From Gemmatimonadales bacterium (GTDB lineage: Bacteria > Gemmatimonadota > Gemmatimonadetes > Longimicrobiales > Gaopeijiaceae), in contig REBP01000087.1 of the NCBI GenBank assembly GCA_007692665.1, positions 1-64,000 on the forward strand: DNA of 64,000 nt. The letters run 5' to 3'. Below, one piece after another: positions 10,107 to 19,126 of the stretch. The notes below the pieces were generated by a model. The model saw only the letters and a program-made list of their open reading frames with translations. It was not told the DNA's origin and made no database searches. The translations under genes were made by a program, and so were the position numbers. Numbering within the stretch: position 1 is the first letter of the stretch; the number at the start of each line of letters is the position of its first letter.

Positions 10107-10135
10107 ACGATAGACAAGGCAGCGAGGAGTGTCAA
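10107..10135 (-). promoter_or_regulatory. Promoter for the panB chain
   Basis: Minus strand TTGACA (10135-10130), exactly 17 bases, then TATCGT (10112-10107). It is a near-consensus sigma-70-type promoter and lies about 100 bases before the panB GTG, in the gap shared with the divergent rqcH gene. Confidence 0.65.
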
Positions 10136-10152
10136 ACCCGGTCTGCCTTGAG

Positions 10153-10158
10153 TATCGT
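10153..10158 (+). promoter_or_regulatory. Possible -10 element for a leaderless rqcH transcript
   Basis: TATCGT ends five bases before the rqcH ATG. That spacing would put the transcription start at or next to the A of ATG, as in leaderless genes. The same hexamer is the -10 of the divergent panB promoter. No good -35 is visible at the right distance, so this is tentative. Confidence 0.35.
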
Positions 10159-10163
10159 ACCGG

Positions 10164-11834
10164 ATGAGCATGCGATGGGACCCCCTCCTGGCCCGGGCCG
10201 TGGCCCGTGAGCTCGACGAGGCCCTCCGGGGCCGGCGTGTCCGTGCGCTCCTCCTGGAGGGAGCGTCGCGGCGGGTCGTGCTGTACCTGCGGGACGCGAC
10301 CCTCGCGGTCGAGCTCCACCCCCGGGCCGGATGGATCTCGCTGATGGAGGCCGCAGAGCCCGTGGCCGATGCCCGTCCACTCCCCTGCCGCATCCTCGGG
10401 GTGGAGGCCCTTCCCGACGAGAGCGCGATCCGGCTGGACCTGCAGCGGATCCGGGGGAAGGACGAAGGGGTGGAGCTGGTCCTCGAGTTCGCCGCCGGGC
10501 GGGGGAACGCCATCGTGGTCGGTCACCGGAGTCGCCAGGTGCGCCATGTCCTGATTCCCCGGGAGACCGGCGGCCGGGCCCTCGTGCCCGGGGCCCCCTG
10601 GTCGCCCCTTCCCACCGGCGGCCGCAGGGGCGGTCCGGGCGGTCCGCCACTCTCGGAGGCGGAATTCGGGGAGCTGGTGGCGGAAGGCCGGGGTGCGGTC
10701 CTCGGGGGCGTGGCGTGGGCCTCTTCCATGAACGTCGAGGCGCTCCTCGCCCCCCCGCCGGCGGGGTGGGCGTTCCTGCTCGCCATGCGGCACCCGGAGC
10801 GCTGGGGGACGTGGCTGACTCCCTCGCCGAAGGGGAGGATCGTCTACCCTCTCCGGCTGGACGGCGCCGCAGCCGGGGCCGAGCCCGTGCCCTCCCTGCT
10901 GGAGGGGATGCGAATCCTCCGATCCGAGGGCGAGCACGTCCCGGCGGGCGCCCTCCTCCTCCCCGCCGCCCTGGTGGCCCGGGGAGAGGATCTTCTCCGG
11001 CGGCTCGAACGAAAGGCAGCCGCGCTCCGCCGCCAGCTGGCAGGGGCGCCCGATCCGGCACCGCTCCGGGCCCTGGGCGATCTCCTGCTGGCCCGGTTCG
11101 GCGAGGTTCCCACCGGGAAGAGCACCGCCGAACTCGTGGGCTTCGACGGCGAGACGGTGGACGTGGCGCTGGACCCCGCCCTCCCGGTGCACGAAAACGC
11201 CCGGAGATACTACGACGAGGCGGCCCGGGCGGAACGGGCGCGGTCCGAACTCCCGGCGAAGGTGGAGCAGGCCGCGAAGGCCGCGAGGGAGCTCGCCTCG
11301 CTGCTGGAGCGGGTGGGGACCGGAGAGGCCGAACCCGCCGAACTCGAGGCCCGGGTCGGGTCGGAGCCGGCGGGGGGGGGCCCCGGCGGGCGCCAGGGAG
11401 GGCGCGGCGCCGGAGGGGGACGCGCCGGTCAGGGACCGGGGACCTCCCTCCCCTACCGCAGCTTTCGAAGCTCGGGCGGCCTCGAGATCCGGGTGGGCAG
11501 GGGGGCGCGGAAGAACGACGACCTGACCTTCCACCACGCCGCCCCGGACGACGTCTGGCTCCACGTGCGGGAGGTACCCGGCGCCCACGTGGTGCTGCGC
11601 TGGCAGGAGAGCGGGAACCCGCCCGCCAGGGACCTGGAGGAGGCGGCGGGGCTCGCCGCGCTGAACTCCGAGGCCCGACACTCGGGGATGGTTCCGGTGG
11701 ACTGGACCCGGCGCAAGTACGTGCGGAAGCCCAGGAAGGCACCGCCGGGCGCCGTGCGTCCCGACCGGGTCCAGACCGTCTTCGTCGAGCCGGACCCCGG
11801 ACTCCCCGAGCGCCTCACCCCTCCGGAGTCGTGA
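10164..11834 (+). CDS. rqcH: NFACT-family ribosome quality-control protein RqcH
   Basis: Bacterial NFACT protein (RqcH, formerly annotated as fibronectin-binding FbpA), which binds stalled 50S subunits and adds alanine tails with tRNA-Ala. The NFACT-N domain starts at the N-terminus (WDPLLARAVARELDEAL). A coiled-coil-type Ala/Arg/Leu-rich helix region covers about residues 265-395. The C-terminal NFACT-R domain has the diagnostic KNDDLTFHHAAPDDVWLHVR and PGAHVVLR. A Gly/Arg-rich low-complexity linker separates the coiled coil from NFACT-R, at the DNA level a run of GGC/CGG repeats. The last 20 bases overlap the end of trpA convergently. Confidence 0.88.
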   Translation: MSMRWDPLLARAVARELDEALRGRRVRALLLEGASRRVVLYLRDATLAVELHPRAGWISLMEAAEPVADARPLPCRILGVEALPDESAIRLDLQRIRGKDEGVELVLEFAAGRGNAIVVGHRSRQVRHVLIPRETGGRALVPGAPWSPLPTGGRRGGPGGPPLSEAEFGELVAEGRGAVLGGVAWASSMNVEALLAPPPAGWAFLLAMRHPERWGTWLTPSPKGRIVYPLRLDGAAAGAEPVPSLLEGMRILRSEGEHVPAGALLLPAALVARGEDLLRRLERKAAALRRQLAGAPDPAPLRALGDLLLARFGEVPTGKSTAELVGFDGETVDVALDPALPVHENARRYYDEAARAERARSELPAKVEQAAKAARELASLLERVGTGEAEPAELEARVGSEPAGGGPGGRQGGRGAGGGRAGQGPGTSLPYRSFRSSGGLEIRVGRGARKNDDLTFHHAAPDDVWLHVREVPGAHVVLRWQESGNPPARDLEEAAGLAALNSEARHSGMVPVDWTRRKYVRKPRKAPPGAVRPDRVQTVFVEPDPGLPERLTPPES

Positions 11835-12690
11835 CCCCCGAGGCCGCCACGGCGTCCAGGTTCCGGGGCACCGCGTCCATGGCCCTCCGCAGCTCGGCGA
11901 GGAAGCGGCCACCCGCCTCCGCACCCCCTTCGGTCATCGCGTCCACGAGGGCGCTCCCCACCACCACGCCGTCGGCCACGGCGGCCACGGCCGCCGCCTG
12001 GTCCGGCGAGGAGATGCCGAACCCCACCGCCACGGGGAGGGAGACGCGGGCCCGGATGACCTCGATCTCGCGGGCGAGGGCCTCCCGCAGCTCCGTGCGG
12101 GCTCCGGTGACCCCGGTGCGCGAAATGTAGTACAGGAAGCCCCCGCCGCCCTCGGCGACGCGCGGGATCCGCTCCGGGGAGGTGGTGGGTGCCAGCAGCC
12201 GGATCAGGTCCAGCCCCCCCCGCGCGGCTGCCCCCTCGAGCGTGGCGTCGGCCCCGGCGGGGAGGTCGGTGAGGAGGAGGCCCTGCGCCCCTGCCTCCGC
12301 CGCCTCCTTCACGAAGCGGTCCATGCCGTAGTGGTGGACAGGGTTCAGATACGTGAAGAGAACGACGGGCGTGTCCCGCCGACTCCGGAATTCCCGGAGG
12401 ATGTCCAGCGCTCCCGCCACCGTCATGCCGCCCTCCAGGGCGTGGAAGGTGGCCCGCTGGATCGTGGGCCCGTCCGCAAGCGGATCCGAGAAGGGGATCC
12501 CCAGCTCGAGGACATCGGCCCCGGCATCGGCGGCCGCAAGGAGCAGGTCCAGGGAGGCGTTCCGGTCCGGATACCCGGCGCAGACGTAGGGGATGAGGGC
12601 GGCCTGACCCCGGTCATTGCGGGCACGGATGGCGCGGGAGATGGGCGAGGAGGGGGTGGCCGCGGGGTCCGGCTGGATGGGGACGGTCAT
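11815..12690 (-). CDS. trpA: Tryptophan synthase alpha chain
   Basis: Cleaves indole-3-glycerol phosphate to indole and glyceraldehyde-3-phosphate and passes indole to TrpB. The TIM-barrel motif LELGIPFSDPLADGP carries the catalytic Glu62 and Asp73. LLLTDLPAG, YYISRTGVTG and VGFGIS for phosphate binding follow in order. At 291 residues it is slightly longer than average, with an extra N-terminal 15 or so. Unusually it is separated from trpB by the HEAT and HD-GYP genes, though all run in the same direction. Its 3' end overlaps rqcH by 20 bases tail to tail. Confidence 0.96.
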   Translation of the reverse strand: MTVPIQPDPAATPSSPISRAIRARNDRGQAALIPYVCAGYPDRNASLDLLLAAADAGADVLELGIPFSDPLADGPTIQRATFHALEGGMTVAGALDILREFRSRRDTPVVLFTYLNPVHHYGMDRFVKEAAEAGAQGLLLTDLPAGADATLEGAAARGGLDLIRLLAPTTSPERIPRVAEGGGGFLYYISRTGVTGARTELREALAREIEVIRARVSLPVAVGFGISSPDQAAAVAAVADGVVVGSALVDAMTEGGAEAGGRFLAELRRAMDAVPRNLDAVAASGVTTPEG

Positions 12691-12739
12691 GGGGATCCGG
12701 GGAAGGTCCAGGGATGTGGAGGGAGAGGATGAAGGGCGT

Positions 12740-14164
12740 TCAGGTCACGAAGGACGCGACGTCGATGCCGTAGCGGACGGGGTTGGCCGTCTTGATGATG
12801 GAGCGGCGGAACTGCCCCGTCGAAGGATCCACCTCGTCCAGGCGCACGACGTACGGGCGGGCCTCCGGCACGCCCATGGGATCCGAAAGGATCTTCACCT
12901 CGGGCTGGTGGAGACGCTCCGGGACCGTGTTGGCCCGGGTGACCACCGCCAGCTCGTAGGTGTCGAGCACCACCAGGGTCCCGACCGGATAGACGCCGGT
13001 GGCCGTGATCAGGGCCTTCACGATGACCTTGTCGAAGCCTCTCGCCGGGTTGTCGCGCATCTCCCGGAGCACGGCGTCCGGGGGCCAGGGACGAAACTGG
13101 TAGGAGCGCTTCGAGGTCCCGGCATCGAAGGCATCGGCCACGCCGACGATGCGCGAGAAGAGCGAGAGTTCGCGAGGGCGGCGCGACAGGGGGTAGCCGC
13201 TCAGGTCGAGTTTCATGTGGTGCTCGTACGCCATCAGCATCTGGCGATAGGGAATGTCGGCGAAACCCTGGAGCTGGAAGAGCTCGAGCAGGCCGTCGGA
13301 GGGGTGCTCCTTCATGGCGATCCACTCGCGCTCGTCGAGGGCGCCGGCCTTGTTCAGGATCTCCGGCGCAAGCCGCATCTTCCCCACGTCGTGAAAGAGC
13401 GCGCCGAGGCCCAGTTCGTAGAGGTTGCGGCGCTCGAGGCCGAGCCGCTGCCCGATGACCACCGAGAAGATGCAGACGTTGACCGAGTGGGTGAAGGTGT
13501 ACTCGTCGAACTCCCGGAGGTGGGTCATCGCGATGATGGAGGGCTCGTTGTTCAGCACCTGGTCCACGATGCCCTGCACCGCCCGCTTGACCTTGCGCAC
13601 GTTCACGGCGCGGCCGATCCGGATGTCCGTGAGCACCTCCTTCGCGGTCTGCACGGACTGGGCATAGGTCCGGCGGGCCACCTCCATGGCCTCCCCCTCC
13701 AGGTCCAGCTCCAGGAACTCGCGCTCGGCACCGGTGGTCAGGTGCCGGACGGGGGTCGCCTTGAGACCCTCGAGGAACGCGTCGTAGGGCTTCGCCTCGT
13801 CGGGTGCGCGGAGGAGAAGGGAGAGGAAGGGGATCCACTCCTCTCTCGTCATGCCGGGCACCACCACGACCTCCCCGATGCCGTGCTGCTGGAGCGCCCG
13901 GGCCACCGCCCCGAAGGTCGAGAAGTTCCTGAGATCGAGACGCAGGCGGACCTCGTTGAGGAAGAAGAACTCGCCCACGGTCCGGAAGGACATCCCCTCC
14001 TCCTTCCCGAGAATGCCGTCCACGGCCTCGTGGAGGTCTCCGAGGGCCCGCTGCACGGTCTCGTTGTCGACGGGGTAGAACCGAATGGCCCGGAGGGCAG
14101 CGTAGAGGGTCACGAGGACCCGACGCCCCTCGTCCTGGAGGACCCCCGCTCCTGCCGTGCTCAC
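12740..14164 (-). CDS. HD-GYP-type phosphodiesterase-like protein
   Basis: A 474-residue cytosolic protein. The N-terminal 190 residues have no domain I recognise. The central HD domain has HSVNVC, LGALFHDVGKMRL (HD pair) and EHHMKLDLSGYP, the HHExxxGxGYP-like signature of HD-GYP cyclic-di-GMP phosphodiesterases. Here the loop reads HHMKLDLSGYP, so one glutamate position is Met and activity is not certain. A C-terminal roughly 90-residue beta-rich tail (VGTLVVLDTYELAVV) is typical of this HD-GYP subgroup. The GTG start overlaps the HEAT gene stop (GTGA), so the two are co-translated. Confidence 0.75.
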   Translation of the reverse strand: MSTAGAGVLQDEGRRVLVTLYAALRAIRFYPVDNETVQRALGDLHEAVDGILGKEEGMSFRTVGEFFFLNEVRLRLDLRNFSTFGAVARALQQHGIGEVVVVPGMTREEWIPFLSLLLRAPDEAKPYDAFLEGLKATPVRHLTTGAEREFLELDLEGEAMEVARRTYAQSVQTAKEVLTDIRIGRAVNVRKVKRAVQGIVDQVLNNEPSIIAMTHLREFDEYTFTHSVNVCIFSVVIGQRLGLERRNLYELGLGALFHDVGKMRLAPEILNKAGALDEREWIAMKEHPSDGLLELFQLQGFADIPYRQMLMAYEHHMKLDLSGYPLSRRPRELSLFSRIVGVADAFDAGTSKRSYQFRPWPPDAVLREMRDNPARGFDKVIVKALITATGVYPVGTLVVLDTYELAVVTRANTVPERLHQPEVKILSDPMGVPEARPYVVRLDEVDPSTGQFRRSIIKTANPVRYGIDVASFVT

Positions 14165-15999
14165 CGCTCTTCGCCTCCATCCCGCACCTGGAGGGCCCGG
14201 CTCACGGAGCTGCGCACGACCGGGTCGTTGTCCCCTTCCGCCTTCCGGAGCGCCTGCCTTGCCGCCTCCGTGGCCACCACGCCAAGGGCCCGGGCCGCTC
14301 CGGCCCGGATGTCGGGGGGCTCCCGGAAGCCGAGAAGCCGTCGACCGTTCAGCATGCGGTCCAGGACCGGGACGCCCCCTTCTCCAGCCAGTCGCCCGTA
14401 GGCGTCGAAGAAGGCCACCTTCTCGGCCACGTCGGTTTCGCGGAACTCGCGGCTTGCGAGGATCTCCTCGAGGACCGGGGCCGACGGCGCATGCCCGCTG
14501 GCACCCAGCGCCCGAGCCGCCCCGATGCGGAGGTCCCGGTCCTCGTGGTAGAGGCTCTTTCCCAGCGCCTCCGCCAGGGCCGGCGACGGGAGCTCGATGG
14601 CGGACTCGACGACGGCGCGCCGGACCGGGAGTGGGGCCGTGGCGAGGAGCGTGGCCAGCGTCTGCATCGCCTGGGGGAGGCCCAGCGTGCCCACGAGACG
14701 AACGGCGCCCGAAACCACGAGAACGTCCGAGGACCGGAGGAGCTCGAAGACCCCCTCGGGGCTGGAGCGGGCAATCTCGCGAATGGCGTCCTGGAGGCGG
14801 CGCCGGATCTGGGGATGCTGGGTGGTCTCCACCGCCGAGAGGAGCGGGGCCAGCGCCGAGGACCGAAGGTGCCGCAGGAAGATCGAGAGCTCCTCCGAAC
14901 TGGTGGTGAGGGATCCGTCCTCCATGGCCCGGACCAGCTCCGCCACCGACTCCGGGCTTGCCAGCGTCGACAGCGCCTCGCTGATCTGAGCCTCGGCAAC
15001 CGGATCGATGGATCCGCTCCGTCGAACCTCCTCGAGTTCGGCCAGCATGAAGCCGACCTCCCGCATCCAGCCCCGGCTCAGCAGGTTGGGAAGGAGCTGG
15101 CCCAGGATGCCGGAGATCTCGCGCTGACGCTCGGGGCGTCCTCCCTCCTCGAACCGGTCGAAGAGGGCCCGGAGCACGTCGATGCGGAGATCGCGCTCGA
15201 GTTCGTCCTCGATCAGCCCCGCGATGTACTTCCGGTCCTCGGGCTCCAGCGCATGAAGCGTCGGGTTGAAGTCCTCGAGGCGGACGGACCCGTCGGTGGC
15301 ACCCCCCTCCGAATCGTCCGCGTCCGACTCCGCGTCGGCTGCGGGGTCTTCGACGATCTCCCCGGTGTCCAGGAGCGAGAAGTTCTCGGAGCGGAGAATG
15401 TCCAGCGGGTTTTCCAGCACCCCGCTTCCCGCTTCCGGCACGTCCACGTTCTCGGCCGCCAGGTCCACGACTTCGTAGCGGAGGTACCGGAACTGCTGGT
15501 CCCAGAGAAGGGTGACGAGGTCGTCGGCGTGGCCTCGGGCGTGCTTCGCGCGATGGAGGGCGTCCAGGAGACGCTCCAGCTCCGCATCCTCGATCCCCGC
15601 CATCGGGGTGAATTCGCGCACCCCGTCCCGGTAGAGAAGGAAGGCGAGGGAGTCGGAGCGCTGGTCGTTCCGGTACACTTCCTCGCCCTTCCAGGTGATG
15701 CGGTTCTCCTCGACGACCAGGTGAAGCGCCTCCTCCGTGGTCCAGACGAACTCGAAGGCCCGGACCAGCGCGTCGAGGAACCGGTGATAGACCGGGTTCT
15801 TCCGGTCGTAGAGCTGGTAGGCCCGCAGTGCCTTGCCCAGGACCAGGAAGAGCTCGCGCACCTCGACCAGGGGCAGGACTTTCGAGTCCTCCCAGTCGGG
15901 CAGGTCGGTGCCGGGCGGAGGACCCTCGAGGTCATCCAGCATTCCGGCAGAGGGTGCTTCGAACTTCAACTCGAACCTTCTCCTCGCTCTGGGTTGCAC
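14161..15999 (-). CDS. HEAT-repeat protein paired with the HD-GYP protein
   Basis: A 612-residue protein without signal or membrane segments. The first half is unrecognised and includes an acidic linker (DAESDADDSEGG, about residue 235). The second half (about residues 300-605) consists of helical repeats with HEAT/PBS-lyase character, such as IGAARALGASGHAPSAPVLE and AGAARALGVVATEAARQALR. The start is taken as GTG at 15999; a later ATG at 15942 is possible. It is translationally coupled to the HD-GYP gene and lies between trpB and trpA. A scaffold or regulator role for its partner is inference from coupling only. Confidence 0.7.
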   Translation of the reverse strand: MQPRARRRFELKFEAPSAGMLDDLEGPPPGTDLPDWEDSKVLPLVEVRELFLVLGKALRAYQLYDRKNPVYHRFLDALVRAFEFVWTTEEALHLVVEENRITWKGEEVYRNDQRSDSLAFLLYRDGVREFTPMAGIEDAELERLLDALHRAKHARGHADDLVTLLWDQQFRYLRYEVVDLAAENVDVPEAGSGVLENPLDILRSENFSLLDTGEIVEDPAADAESDADDSEGGATDGSVRLEDFNPTLHALEPEDRKYIAGLIEDELERDLRIDVLRALFDRFEEGGRPERQREISGILGQLLPNLLSRGWMREVGFMLAELEEVRRSGSIDPVAEAQISEALSTLASPESVAELVRAMEDGSLTTSSEELSIFLRHLRSSALAPLLSAVETTQHPQIRRRLQDAIREIARSSPEGVFELLRSSDVLVVSGAVRLVGTLGLPQAMQTLATLLATAPLPVRRAVVESAIELPSPALAEALGKSLYHEDRDLRIGAARALGASGHAPSAPVLEEILASREFRETDVAEKVAFFDAYGRLAGEGGVPVLDRMLNGRRLLGFREPPDIRAGAARALGVVATEAARQALRKAEGDNDPVVRSSVSRALQVRDGGEER

Positions 16000-16046
16000 G
16001 TCCTGTCTGCATCGTCACGCCGATCCCCGGCGCCCGACCCGCGGAA

Positions 16047-17270
16047 TCAGAGGATGGACCCCCTGCCCTCGATTCGGGCCACGTGGGCCACGTCCTTGTC
16101 CCCCCGCCCGCTCAGGCAGAGCAGGATGGGGCCGTCGGGAGCGAGTTCAGCGCCATGCTCCAGCAGGTAGGCGATGGCATGCGATGTCTCCAGGGCCGGA
16201 ATGATGCCCTCCAGTTCCGACAGCCTGTGGAAGGCGCCGAGGGCCGCCTCGTCCCCGACCGACACGTATTCGGCCCGACCCGCGTCACGCAGGTGGGAAT
16301 GCTCCGGACCGACCCCGGGGTAATCGAGACCGGCGGAGACGGAGTGGGCCGGTGCCACCTGGCCGTCGTCGTCCTGGAGCAGGTAGGACAGGGCTCCATG
16401 CAGGATACCCGGCTTGCCGGCCGAAAGCGAGGCTGAATGCCGACCTGTCTCGACGCCTTCGCCGGCGGCCTCGACCCCGATGAGACGCACGCCCTCGTCA
16501 CCCACGAAGGGGTGAAAGATGCCCATGGCGTTCGAGCCGCCGCCCACGCAGGCCACCACCGAGCCCGGAAGACGACCCTCTGCCTCCAGCATCTGGGCCC
16601 GGGCCTCCCGTCCGATGACGGACTGGAAATCCCGCACCATGCGGGGGAAGGGCGCGGGTCCCACCACCGAACCGATGATGTAGTGCGTGTCCTCGACATT
16701 CGTGACCCAGTCGCGGATCGCCTCGTTCGTGGCGTCCTTGAGGGTCCGGGTCCCCGAGGTCACGGGGCGGACTTCCGCCCCCATCAGCTCCATCCGGAAG
16801 ACGTTGAGTGCCTGCCGCTCCACGTCCTCCGCCCCCATGTAGACGACACACTCCAGGTCGAAGAGTGCGCACGCCGTGGCGGTGGCCACGCCGTGCTGCC
16901 CGGCGCCGGTCTCGGCAATGATGCGGCGCTTCCCCATGCGGAGGGCCAGCAGGGCCTGCCCGATGGTGTTGTTGATCTTGTGGGCTCCGGTGTGGTTCAG
17001 GTCCTCCCGCTTGAGGTAGATGGGACCGGCACCGGCCGCGCTCTCCAGGCGCCGCGCCCGGTAGAGGGGGCATGGCCGTCCCACGAAATCCCGCAGGAGC
17101 GACTCGAACTCGGCATGGAAGGCGGGGTCCTGGCCGGCCTCGGCGTAGGCCGCTTCCAGTTCATCCAGCGCCGCAATGAGGGTCTCGGGCACGTACCGCC
17201 CACCGAAGGCTCCGAAACGGGTCGGGTCCTGGAGGGCGGGCGCTTCGGGAACGGCAACGTCGGGGTTCAT
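16047..17270 (-). CDS. trpB: Tryptophan synthase beta chain
   Basis: PLP enzyme that condenses indole with serine to tryptophan in the alpha2-beta2 complex. The PLP lysine is in HTGAHKINN (Lys98), the phosphate-binding loop is [10 protein letters not shown], and ETGAGQHG and GRGDKD are conserved. Its 407 residues fit TrpB1. The gene is in line with trpC-trpF upstream (61-base gap) and the HEAT gene downstream (47-base gap). Confidence 0.97.
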   Translation of the reverse strand: MNPDVAVPEAPALQDPTRFGAFGGRYVPETLIAALDELEAAYAEAGQDPAFHAEFESLLRDFVGRPCPLYRARRLESAAGAGPIYLKREDLNHTGAHKINNTIGQALLALRMGKRRIIAETGAGQHGVATATACALFDLECVVYMGAEDVERQALNVFRMELMGAEVRPVTSGTRTLKDATNEAIRDWVTNVEDTHYIIGSVVGPAPFPRMVRDFQSVIGREARAQMLEAEGRLPGSVVACVGGGSNAMGIFHPFVGDEGVRLIGVEAAGEGVETGRHSASLSAGKPGILHGALSYLLQDDDGQVAPAHSVSAGLDYPGVGPEHSHLRDAGRAEYVSVGDEAALGAFHRLSELEGIIPALETSHAIAYLLEHGAELAPDGPILLCLSGRGDKDVAHVARIEGRGSIL

Positions 17271-17331
17271 GAAGACACTCTCGGGTAGGATCTGGAAGGA
17301 AGCCGTGAAGGGCGTGGCGCTGCGGTGGCGA

Positions 17332-18072
17332 TCACTGGTGGCGGTGGCGGGGGTCGGCCCCGTCCTCCCTTTGGCCGGGGGGGGCGACGGCGGCGAAGAA
17401 TGCCCGCAGCCGCGCCGGATCCTTCACCCCGGGGGCGACCTCCACCCCCGAACTCACGTCCAGCAGGTGCGGCCGGAGCCGCTCCGCCGCCTCCCGCACG
17501 GTGTCGGGACGCAGCCCGCCCGCCACCCCCAGCCCGAGGCCCGTCGGCCACGCCGCCCGAATGGCCTCCAGCGCCTCCCATGGGAAGGAAACCCCTGAAC
17601 CCCCGAGCTGCGTGGGATGCCACCCGTCGAGGAGGAGGAGGTCGGCGAATCCAGCCCACTGCCGCGCCTCCGGAAGGATCTCCTCTCCGGATCGGACCCG
17701 CACGGCCTTCCAGAGTTCCCACGGGCCGAGTTCGCGGATCCGGACGAGGGTTTCGGTGGATTCGCTCCCATGCAGCTGAATCGCCGCTGCACCCGATTCC
17801 TCCGCGAGGCGGGCGACCTCGTCGGCAGTCCCCCCGGCCACGACGACGACCAGCGGACGACCGGCCGCCCTGCCGATTTCACGGGCCTGGCCAGGCGTGC
17901 GGACGCGGGGCGTGCCCGGAACGAGGATGACGCCGACGTGGTCGGCACCGAGATCGGCGGCGAGTCGGGCGTCGTCGGGCCGGGTCAGGCCGCAGATCTT
18001 GATGCCTGGGCGCGGCGCCACCTCTCCACCCGGGGGGGCGGAGGCCGGGGCGCGCCGCTCCGGGGTGGTCAC
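17332..18072 (-). CDS. trpF: Phosphoribosylanthranilate isomerase
   Basis: Third step after anthranilate: Amadori rearrangement of phosphoribosylanthranilate. The TIM barrel has the catalytic cysteine in KICGLT and the general acid aspartate in [15 protein letters not shown], ending with LDVSSGVE for phosphate binding. The GTG start overlaps the trpC stop (GTGA), so both are coupled. Its 246 residues include about 20 extra Pro/Ala-rich residues before the barrel. The frame remains open far upstream but that part is a shadow of trpC. Confidence 0.93.
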   Translation of the reverse strand: MTTPERRAPASAPPGGEVAPRPGIKICGLTRPDDARLAADLGADHVGVILVPGTPRVRTPGQAREIGRAAGRPLVVVVAGGTADEVARLAEESGAAAIQLHGSESTETLVRIRELGPWELWKAVRVRSGEEILPEARQWAGFADLLLLDGWHPTQLGGSGVSFPWEALEAIRAAWPTGLGLGVAGGLRPDTVREAAERLRPHLLDVSSGVEVAPGVKDPARLRAFFAAVAPPGQREDGADPRHRHQ

Positions 18073-18986
18073 GCCCCCCTCCCCCGCCCTTCCGGCCGGT
18101 GACGGGAGAGTTCCCGGGCCGCCCCCGTCGCATCCCCGGAGCGTACCAGCGCTTCGCCCACCAGGATCGCGTCGACACCCGCGGCGGCCAGGGAGGCCAC
18201 GTCGGCGGCGGTTCGGATGCCGCTCTCCGACACGAGGGTCACCCCGTCCGGGATCCGGTCCAGGAGTCCGAACGTCACGTCCAGGGAGGTCGTGAAACTG
18301 GAGAGGTCCCGGTTGTTCACCCCGATGATGGCGGCCCCGGAGGCCAGGGCCCGGTCCACCTCCTCGGCATCGTGGGCCTCGACCAGCACACCGAGCCCCA
18401 GCGATTCGGCCTCCTCGCGGAGTTCGCGGAGCGCCGCGTCGGAAAGGATCCGGACGATGAGGAGGACCGCATCGGCGCCGTGGGCCCGGGCCTCGTGGAG
18501 CTGGACCGGGTCCAGCGTGAAGTCCTTCCGGAGACACGGGACCGTAACCCGGGCGCGGACGGCCTCGAGGTCGGCAAGCTTCCCCCCGAACCAGGGCCCG
18601 TCGGTGAGCACCGAGATGGCGGCAGCCCCTCCCGCCTCGTAGCGGGCCGCCAGGGTCGGGGGATCGAGCGCCGGGTCGATGTCGCCGGCCCCGGGTGAGC
18701 GGCGCTTGACCTCGGCGATGAGCGAAACACGGGCCGGGTCGGCGAGCGCGGCCGCAAAGGGACGGGGGGGAGGGGCGGCGGCGGCGCGCGCCCGGAGGTC
18801 GGCGAAGGAGGAGGCGAGGGCGGCCACCTCCTCGCGCTTCGTCGCGACGATCCGGTCCAGGATGCCGGGCTCGTCGGGGGTGGTCGGCGCAGCCGGGCCG
18901 GCGGAGCCCCGGGAGCCGGACGAACCGGGCGAAGACGATGGTGGGGGCGAACCTGACGGACGGGACGGGCGGGGCGAACCGGTCAT
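18069..18986 (-). CDS. trpC: Indole-3-glycerol-phosphate synthase
   Basis: Closes the indole ring in tryptophan synthesis. The ATG start is preceded by AAGGGA at good spacing. The first 40 residues are a Pro/Ser/Gly-rich leader absent from most homologues, then ILDRIVATKREEVAAL begins the conserved fold. Catalytic motifs are EVKRRSPGAGDI, CLRKDFTLD (lysine), LVEAHD and SESGIRT. It is the first gene of the trpC-trpF-trpB-HEAT-HDGYP-trpA run and is divergent from lexA across 140 bases. Confidence 0.94.
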   Translation of the reverse strand: MTGSPRPSRPSGSPPPSSSPGSSGSRGSAGPAAPTTPDEPGILDRIVATKREEVAALASSFADLRARAAAAPPPRPFAAALADPARVSLIAEVKRRSPGAGDIDPALDPPTLAARYEAGGAAAISVLTDGPWFGGKLADLEAVRARVTVPCLRKDFTLDPVQLHEARAHGADAVLLIVRILSDAALRELREEAESLGLGVLVEAHDAEEVDRALASGAAIIGVNNRDLSSFTTSLDVTFGLLDRIPDGVTLVSESGIRTAADVASLAAAGVDAILVGEALVRSGDATGAARELSRHRPEGRGRGA

Positions 18987-18994
18987 GAATTCCC

Positions 18995-19023
18995 TTGCGC
19001 TTCGGGCAACCTTCGGGTAAACT
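18995..19023 (+). promoter_or_regulatory. lexA promoter
   Basis: TTGCGC (18995-19000), 17 bases, TAAACT (19018-19023) on the plus strand. The predicted start of transcription is near 19030, giving a leader of about 97 bases before the lexA ATG. It sits inside the TTCGGG repeat array described separately and starts nine bases from the divergent trpC ATG. Confidence 0.5.
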
Positions 19024-19043
19024 TGATTCGGGTCCTCTTCGGG
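19001..19043. repeat. Four-fold TTCGGG direct repeat over the lexA promoter
   Basis: TTCGGG occurs at 19001, 19012, 19027 and 19038: two pairs each with an 11-base period, the pairs offset by 26 bases. The array begins immediately after the -35 hexamer, fills the spacer up to the -10, and continues past the predicted start site. This is the layout of an operator, possibly for LexA itself; LexA boxes of direct-repeat type are known in alphaproteobacteria. The identity of the binding protein is inference. Confidence 0.5.
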
Positions 19044-19126
19044 CGGCTCTGTCCGTGCCCTCCGCCGGCAGCAGGAGCGACGGGCGCCACGGCAGATCCA
19101 CTCCACTCGATTCCAAGGAAGGCGAC

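Noticed and set aside
10005-11924. Minus-strand N-terminal extension of panB
   Set aside because: Translation opposite rqcH has shadow composition; family homology begins at the GTG at 10004.
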